Assembly: GCA_017458545.1 (NCBI GenBank)
Contig: JAFTBA010000267.1
Span: 1 to 8,842, forward strand
Source: Synergistaceae bacterium
GTDB lineage: Bacteria; Synergistota; Synergistia; Synergistales; Aminobacteriaceae
Length of the DNA stretch: 8,842 bases
Direction of reading: 5' to 3'
Shown here: positions 6,052 through 8,842 of the stretch, piece by piece
How the letters are laid out: each line of letters starts with the position of its first letter
Position numbering within the stretch: the first letter of the stretch is position 1
Notes under the pieces: model-generated
Told to the model about the DNA's origin: nothing
The model's database searches: none
The model's input: only the letters and a program-made list of their open reading frames with translations
Position numbers and translations under genes: made by a program

Positions 6052-6818
6052 TTTACTTCATCGGTGCAGGACCGGGAGCAGTTGACCTTATAACCGTCAG
6101 GGGTGCTGAAATCCTCAAACAGGCTCAGCGAATCATATACGCAGGTTCGCTGGTTAATCCCGAAATTTTGACGGCTTACGCGAAAAGCGATTGCGAGTTT
6201 TTCGACAGTGCAGGAATGACTCTTGAGGAAATAACTGAGCTTTTAGTTTCAGGACATGAGGAAGGTGTTTTAACGGTTAGACTTCATTCCGGCGACCCTT
6301 CGATTTACGGAGCTGTCCGCGAACAAATGAACGTCCTCCGCAAAATGAATATACCCTTTGAAATTGTACCCGGAGTGAGTTCGCTTTTCGCAGCAGCTTC
6401 AGCACTCAAAACAGAGTATATGATTCCTGACGGGACTCAGACTCTCATCATCACTCGCCGTGAAGGACGCACCCCTGTTCCCGAAAAAGAAAGCCTCAAA
6501 ACATTAGCGGTTCACGGTGCAAGTATAGCGGTGTTTCTTTCGGCAGGAATGATTGAAAACGTCTGCAATGAACTCATTGAGGGCGGTTATTCACCTGAGA
6601 CTCCTGCGGCATTGGTCTTCAAAGCGTCATGGCCTGATGAGAGGGTAATTCGCGGAACATTAAGCACACTTCCCAAACTCGCAAGGGGAATCACGAAGAC
6701 AGCAATAATTTTCGCAGGTGATTTCCTTAACGATGAGGCCGACTCAAAATCAAAACTTTACGACAAAAATTTTTCCCATGAATACCGTAATAACAGCCTT
6801 CACCGAAAGAGGCATTAA
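6048..6818 (+). CDS. cbiF: Cobalt-precorrin-4 C11-methyltransferase CbiF
   Basis: A 256-residue tetrapyrrole methylase that adds the SAM methyl to C11 of cobalt-precorrin-4 in the anaerobic B12 pathway. Motifs: GAGPG (6-10), YAGSLVNPEIL (31-41), characteristic of CbiF/CobM, LHSGDPSIYGA (79-89) and PGVSSLFAAA (108-117). The last 25 or so residues (from about 232) are polar, basic at the end and not conserved; they overlap the next gene in another frame. It follows hisJ with an ATGA overlap and precedes cbiG, a frequent cbi order. CbiF is preferred over aerobic CobM because cbiG, an anaerobic-pathway gene, follows. Confidence 0.95.
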   Translation: MIYFIGAGPGAVDLITVRGAEILKQAQRIIYAGSLVNPEILTAYAKSDCEFFDSAGMTLEEITELLVSGHEEGVLTVRLHSGDPSIYGAVREQMNVLRKMNIPFEIVPGVSSLFAAASALKTEYMIPDGTQTLIITRREGRTPVPEKESLKTLAVHGASIAVFLSAGMIENVCNELIEGGYSPETPAALVFKASWPDERVIRGTLSTLPKLARGITKTAIIFAGDFLNDEADSKSKLYDKNFSHEYRNNSLHRKRH

Positions 6819-7743
6819 ACTCGCGCTAAGGCTCAGCGAATTAACGGGCGGTAAAGTTTTCGCGCCTCCGAGATTTTCGCGCAAAGGTGTTAATGTTATT
6901 GACGCTCCTTTAAGCGAATGGACAGGGAAATATTTTAATGGGAACGAGGCTCAGGCGTTAATCTTCGTTGGTGCCTGCGGAATTGCTGTACGTTCAATCG
7001 CTCCTCATGTCAAAAACAAAATGACTGACCCTGCTGTTGTAGTTGTTGACGAGGCCGGGAAGTTTGCTGTTCCTGTTCTGTCGGGGCATGTCGGAGGGGC
7101 TAATGAGCTTGCGCGTAAGATTGCAGCTTTTATTCACGCAGTACCCGTAATAACTACTGCAACCGATGTGAATAACCTTCCTGCTGTTGACGAATGGGCG
7201 GTGAAAAATAACTGCGTAATCGGTAACCCCGAATGCGTCAAAAATATATCGGGTGCATTGCTTGAGGGTAAGAGTGTCGGAGTTGCCGTAACCAGTGAGA
7301 ATATCGCTGCACCTTTCCCTGTAACGTTATGGCTGAGGCCGAAAGTGTTGGTTTTGGGAGCAGGGTGTAACAGGGGAATTAATCCTTCTGAATTTGAGAG
7401 GGCAGCAGAAGATTTTTTGAGTGGTGCAGGAGTTAGCGTTTTAAGTTTGAGGGCTGTTGCGTCAATAGACCTCAAGAAAGACGAAGAGGCCATGAATATT
7501 TTTGCCGAACGTCATAATATACCGTTCGTTACGTTCAAGGCTGAGGAGCTTCAGGCTTTGGAGGGAAATTTTACGGCCTCCGAAAAGGTAAGGGAGTTCA
7601 CAGGGACTGATAATGTCTGTGAGAGGGCTTGTGTTTTGTGCGCAGGTGATGGGGCTGTGTTAATGAGGAGCAAGACTGTGTATAATGGGATTACATTTGC
7701 GCTGGCAAGGAGTGAATTTTATGGAAACAGCAAGATTATATGA
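6778..7743 (+). CDS. cbiG: Cobalt-precorrin-5A hydrolase CbiG
   Basis: A 321-residue protein that opens the ring-A lactone of cobalt-precorrin-5A, losing acetaldehyde, in anaerobic B12 synthesis. The start MNTVITAFTERGIKLA is family-like. The N-terminal/core domain has IFVGACGIAVRSIAP (62-76), DPAVVVVDE (84-92) and LSGHVGGANELA (101-112). The C-terminal CobE-like domain has VLGAGCNRG (192-200), ASIDLKKDE (228-236) and YNGITFALAR near the end. I chose ATG 6778 because the family starts at this motif; GTG 6718 or ATG 6733 would extend it into cbiF with non-homologous residues. The chosen start overlaps cbiF by 41 bases and lacks a clear Shine-Dalgarno, so coupling is likely. Its last 23 bases contain the ATG of an 18-codon orphan frame. 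Confidence 0.94.
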   Translation: MNTVITAFTERGIKLALRLSELTGGKVFAPPRFSRKGVNVIDAPLSEWTGKYFNGNEAQALIFVGACGIAVRSIAPHVKNKMTDPAVVVVDEAGKFAVPVLSGHVGGANELARKIAAFIHAVPVITTATDVNNLPAVDEWAVKNNCVIGNPECVKNISGALLEGKSVGVAVTSENIAAPFPVTLWLRPKVLVLGAGCNRGINPSEFERAAEDFLSGAGVSVLSLRAVASIDLKKDEEAMNIFAERHNIPFVTFKAEELQALEGNFTASEKVREFTGTDNVCERACVLCAGDGAVLMRSKTVYNGITFALARSEFYGNSKII

Positions 7744-7777
7744 TAACAATATGACAACTTATAATACTTATGATTAG
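7721..7777 (+). CDS. 18-codon orphan frame, possibly the severed original start of cbiC
   Basis: This begins at the ATG at 7721 inside the end of cbiG, encodes METARLYDNNMTTYNTYD and stops at TAG 7775-7777. It has the best ribosome binding site of the region, AAGGAG at 7707-7712, 8 bases before the ATG. It ends 3 bases before the ATG of the 60-residue gene and is in frame with it. It could be a leader peptide that feeds ribosomes to that gene by reinitiation, or the 5' end of the 60-residue gene cut by an amber codon. A third option is the former start of cbiC, since joining the two TATGACAA copies puts it in frame with cbiC. Translation is plausible but unproven. Confidence 0.4.
   Translation: METARLYDNNMTTYNTYD
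7750..7757 (+). repeat. Left copy of the TATGACAA direct repeat flanking the PIN module
   Basis: TATGACAA is repeated exactly at 8628-8635. The two copies bracket the whole PIN module, one just after the cbiG stop and the other at the cbiC start. Deleting from one copy to the other leaves cbiG, 7 bases, and an ATG in the cbiC frame. Confidence 0.45.
7760..7765 (+). promoter_or_regulatory. Perfect -10 element (TATAAT) before the PIN module
   Basis: TATAAT lies 15 bases before the ATG at 7781, so transcription would begin only about 6-10 bases before that codon and the message would be nearly leaderless; indeed no Shine-Dalgarno precedes 7781. No convincing -35 is found 16-18 bases upstream. 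It may give the module its own expression within the cbi operon. Confidence 0.4.
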
Positions 7778-7780
7778 CTT

Positions 7781-7963
7781 ATGACATCAGCAGCTAAGGA
7801 TTTTTCAGCATTTTATGAACTCCGTAAACAGGCTCGTGATTTGCCTGAGATGACAATGGAAGAAATTGATGATGAAATCAAGGCGGCAAGAGCTGAAAAG
7901 AGAGCGAGATTATGCCGTATTGTGCAGCGATTGATACTAATCGATGAAATAGAAGGAGAATGA
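7781..7963 (+). CDS. Small charged helical protein, first gene of the PIN module
   Basis: A 60-residue protein with no recognised family name. A short helix (AFYELRKQARD, 10-20) is followed by LPEMTMEEIDDEIKAARAEK (21-40), an amphipathic acidic/basic helix, and a hydrophobic end (IVQRLILIDEIEGE). The 'P-x-M-T-x-x-E-I-x-x-E-I-x-x-x-R-x-E-R/K' pattern is typical of short tails of antitoxins and proteins next to PIN-domain toxins. A stop at 7775 excludes any longer in-frame start. It is 3 bases upstream of the next gene and carries that gene's ribosome binding site (AAGGAG, 7953-7958) in its last codons. Role as an antitoxin component is inferred from position and composition. Confidence 0.65.
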   Translation: MTSAAKDFSAFYELRKQARDLPEMTMEEIDDEIKAARAEKRARLCRIVQRLILIDEIEGE

Positions 7964-7966
7964 TTT

Positions 7967-8233
7967 ATGATTATAACGTGTCCGTCATGCGGTCAGATTG
8001 TGGAAGTCAAAGAAGGTTCTAATGTTACACCCTGCTCTTACTGCAATAAGAAAATTGAAGGTAAAGCGTCATTAAAAGAAAATAAGGAACGGGAAGTTTT
8101 GCAGTATAACGCTTCCGTACGTGCAATCCGTAAAGTTCAGAAAGCATTTGCAGGAGCAGCAGAAATTTTAGGCGTGAAAAATGATGATGATGTTCAGGCA
8201 CTTGTTGATGAAGTGCGTTACGGGAAGATATGA
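7967..8233 (+). CDS. Zinc-ribbon protein with antitoxin-like C-terminal helices
   Basis: An 88-residue protein. Residues 1-30 form a zinc ribbon with paired cysteines at 5/8 (CPSCG) and 23/26 (CSYC), 14 residues between the pairs. After a Lys/Glu-rich linker (31-46) comes a helical segment, VQKAFAGAAEILGVKNDDD and then VQALVDEVRYGKI (57-88). The 'AF-x-G-x-A-E-x-L-G-x-K-x-x-D-D-V' pattern resembles the toxin-binding tails of antitoxins paired with PIN toxins. It is 3 bases from the PIN gene, the normal antitoxin-then-toxin arrangement. The ribbon may take the place of the usual AbrB or RHH DNA-binding domain, or bind nucleic acid or protein in another way. The start is supported by AAGGAG 8 bases upstream. 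Confidence 0.75.
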   Translation: MIITCPSCGQIVEVKEGSNVTPCSYCNKKIEGKASLKENKEREVLQYNASVRAIRKVQKAFAGAAEILGVKNDDDVQALVDEVRYGKI

Positions 8234-8236
8234 GTA

Positions 8237-8632
8237 ATGCGTGTCTTGGTTGATACAAATATTTTGTTTTCTGCTATGCTGCTGCCGAAATCCGTACCTG
8301 CTAAGGCTCTGTTGCGTGCCGTTAAAAAACACAGAGTCATTCTTTGTGACCGCAACATTTCCGAACTGAAGGATATTTTACGGAGAAAAGCTCCGAATCT
8401 TTTGCCCTATGTTGATGATTTTCTTGCAGGACTGCAATATGAGCATATTCCTGTTGCTGACTATGCAGGAATACAGATACGCGATGAAAATGACCAGCTT
8501 ATATTAAATGCTGCTATCGTTTATGATGCAGATATTATTCTGACTGGTGATAAAGATTTTCTCAGTCTTGATATTGAGCATCCAAAGTGCGTACCGCCTT
8601 CTGATTTTTTGAAACTCTTTGATGAAGTATGA
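8237..8632 (+). CDS. PIN-domain ribonuclease, probable toxin
   Basis: A 131-residue PIN domain (VapC-like, 'putative toxin component, PIN family' type). The acidic metal-binding residues are all present: Asp6 in VLVDTNILFSAM, Glu43 in ISELKDIL, Asp86 in DENDQLILNAA and Asp105/Asp107 in ILTGDKDFLSL. Such toxins cleave RNA, often tRNA or rRNA, using Mg2+; the target here cannot be told. The full length and intact active site suggest a functional toxin. It lies 3 bases after the zinc-ribbon gene, and its stop overlaps the cbiC ATG (ATGA), so the module is built tightly into the cobalamin operon. Confidence 0.93.
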   Translation: MRVLVDTNILFSAMLLPKSVPAKALLRAVKKHRVILCDRNISELKDILRRKAPNLLPYVDDFLAGLQYEHIPVADYAGIQIRDENDQLILNAAIVYDADIILTGDKDFLSLDIEHPKCVPPSDFLKLFDEV

Positions 8633-8635
8633 CAA
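8628..8635 (+). repeat. Right copy of the TATGACAA direct repeat flanking the PIN module
   Basis: An exact copy of 7750-7757. It covers the PIN stop codon and the first codon of cbiC. The two copies are 878 bases apart and bracket the three module genes. Confidence 0.45.
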
Positions 8636-8842
8636 TGATATTACAACCCGATGAAATCGAACGTGAAAGTATGCGCATAATCCGCGCCTCAATTCCCGAC
8701 TCCCAAATCCCCCACGAAAACCTCCCCGTCATCATGCGCGTGATCCATGCAACTGCAGATTTCGATTTCCTCAACACTCTCACGTTCTCGCCCAATGCGG
8801 TAAGTCTCGCCCGTGAAGCTCTCCGCAATAACACTCCCGTAA
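8629..8842 (+). CDS. cbiC: Cobalt-precorrin-8 methylmutase CbiC (3' partial)
   Basis: The first 71 codons of CbiC/CobH are present, running off the window. The enzyme moves the methyl group from C11 to C12 of the corrin ring to give cobyrinate. Family motifs visible: LQPDEIERESMRII (5-18), the strongly conserved VIMRVIHATADFDFLNTL (about 34-51) and SPNAVSLAREALRNNTPV (54-71). The likely active-site His is the one in VIHATAD. Starts are possible at ATG 8629, overlapping the PIN stop, or at ATG 8635 two codons later; the latter gives the more usual CbiC length before 'P-x-x-I-E'. No clear Shine-Dalgarno precedes either, so translation probably depends on coupling to the PIN gene. Confidence 0.93.
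   Translation, partial: MTMILQPDEIERESMRIIRASIPDSQIPHENLPVIMRVIHATADFDFLNTLTFSPNAVSLAREALRNNTPV

Larger units (their letters stand above)
7739..7784 (+). repeat. Phased TATGA/TATAA pentamers, possible operator
   Basis: TATGA begins at 7739, 7750, 7769 and 7780, with TATAA at 7760 filling the middle place. The steps are 11, 10, 9 and 11 bases, close to one helical turn. The array covers the end of cbiG, the -10 element and the start codon of the 60-residue gene. It could bind an autoregulator of the module, or simply reflect AT-rich sequence. Confidence 0.35.

Noticed and set aside
6000..6060. Cobalamin riboswitch before the cbi genes
   Set aside because: hisJ and cbiF overlap by 4 bases and no B12-box or conserved helices are seen, so there is no room for a leader.
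7775..7777. Pyrrolysine or selenocysteine insertion
   Set aside because: The stop is amber, so not selenocysteine; nothing in the short flanking frame suggests a pyrrolysine enzyme, and reinitiation or a severed start explains it more simply.
8504..8834. Minus-strand frames (8504-8692 and 8562-8834)
   Set aside because: They lie opposite the PIN toxin and the conserved start of cbiC; their Arg-rich peptides look like antisense readings.
1..8842. CRISPR array, tRNA, rRNA or transposase gene
   Set aside because: No regularly spaced identical repeats, no cloverleaf-like segments or rRNA sequence, and no intact transposase or integrase frame were seen.

Overview
The window looks like a chromosomal segment of a gut- or rumen-type bacterium of the Synergistota (Synergistetes). 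The main clue is the C-terminus of the first protein: a Gly-Gly-Cys motif, a short hydrophobic stretch and a terminal Arg-Lys-Arg-Ser, which fits the Synergist-CTERM protein-sorting signal. Operon layout and base composition agree with this but do not prove it.

Layout. (1) 1-1452, +: 3' part of a large cell-surface protein made of roughly 100-residue Ig-like repeats, followed by a strong intrinsic terminator (1492-1524). (2) 1533-2393, -: a likely toxin-antitoxin pair (59-residue antitoxin-like protein, then a GNAT acetyltransferase), with a possible gene remnant past its 3' end. (3) 2394-2494: a short divergent control region with back-to-back extended -10 promoters and an 8-bp direct repeat spaced 20 bp. 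(4) 2495-6051, +: late histidine biosynthesis genes hisH-hisA-hisF-hisIE and a PHP-type histinol-phosphate phosphatase (hisJ), joined by 4-bp ATGA overlaps except between hisF and hisIE, where a G-rich heptad repeat is found. (5) 6048-8842, +: anaerobic cobalamin genes cbiF, cbiG and the start of cbiC, joined to the his genes by another ATGA overlap. (6) 7781-8632, +: a three-gene PIN toxin-antitoxin-like module lying between cbiG and cbiC.

How it works together. HisIE opens the phosphoribosyl-AMP ring after removing pyrophosphate, HisA isomerises ProFAR to PRFAR, HisH/HisF convert PRFAR and glutamine to imidazole glycerol phosphate and AICAR, and HisJ dephosphorylates histidinol phosphate. 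CbiF, CbiG and CbiC act on the corrin ring (C11 methylation, ring-A lactone opening, and methyl migration from C11 to C12). Overlapping reading frames suggest one long coupled transcript. hisG, hisD, hisB and hisC are not in the window.

The most unusual part is the PIN module inside the cbi operon. An 8-bp direct repeat (TATGACAA) sits at both of its edges. Collapsing the sequence between the two copies rebuilds a plausible cbiG-cbiC junction, and an 18-codon orphan frame with an excellent ribosome binding site at the end of cbiG then reads in frame into cbiC. The middle gene of the module is also unusual: a zinc ribbon joined to an antitoxin-like helical tail.
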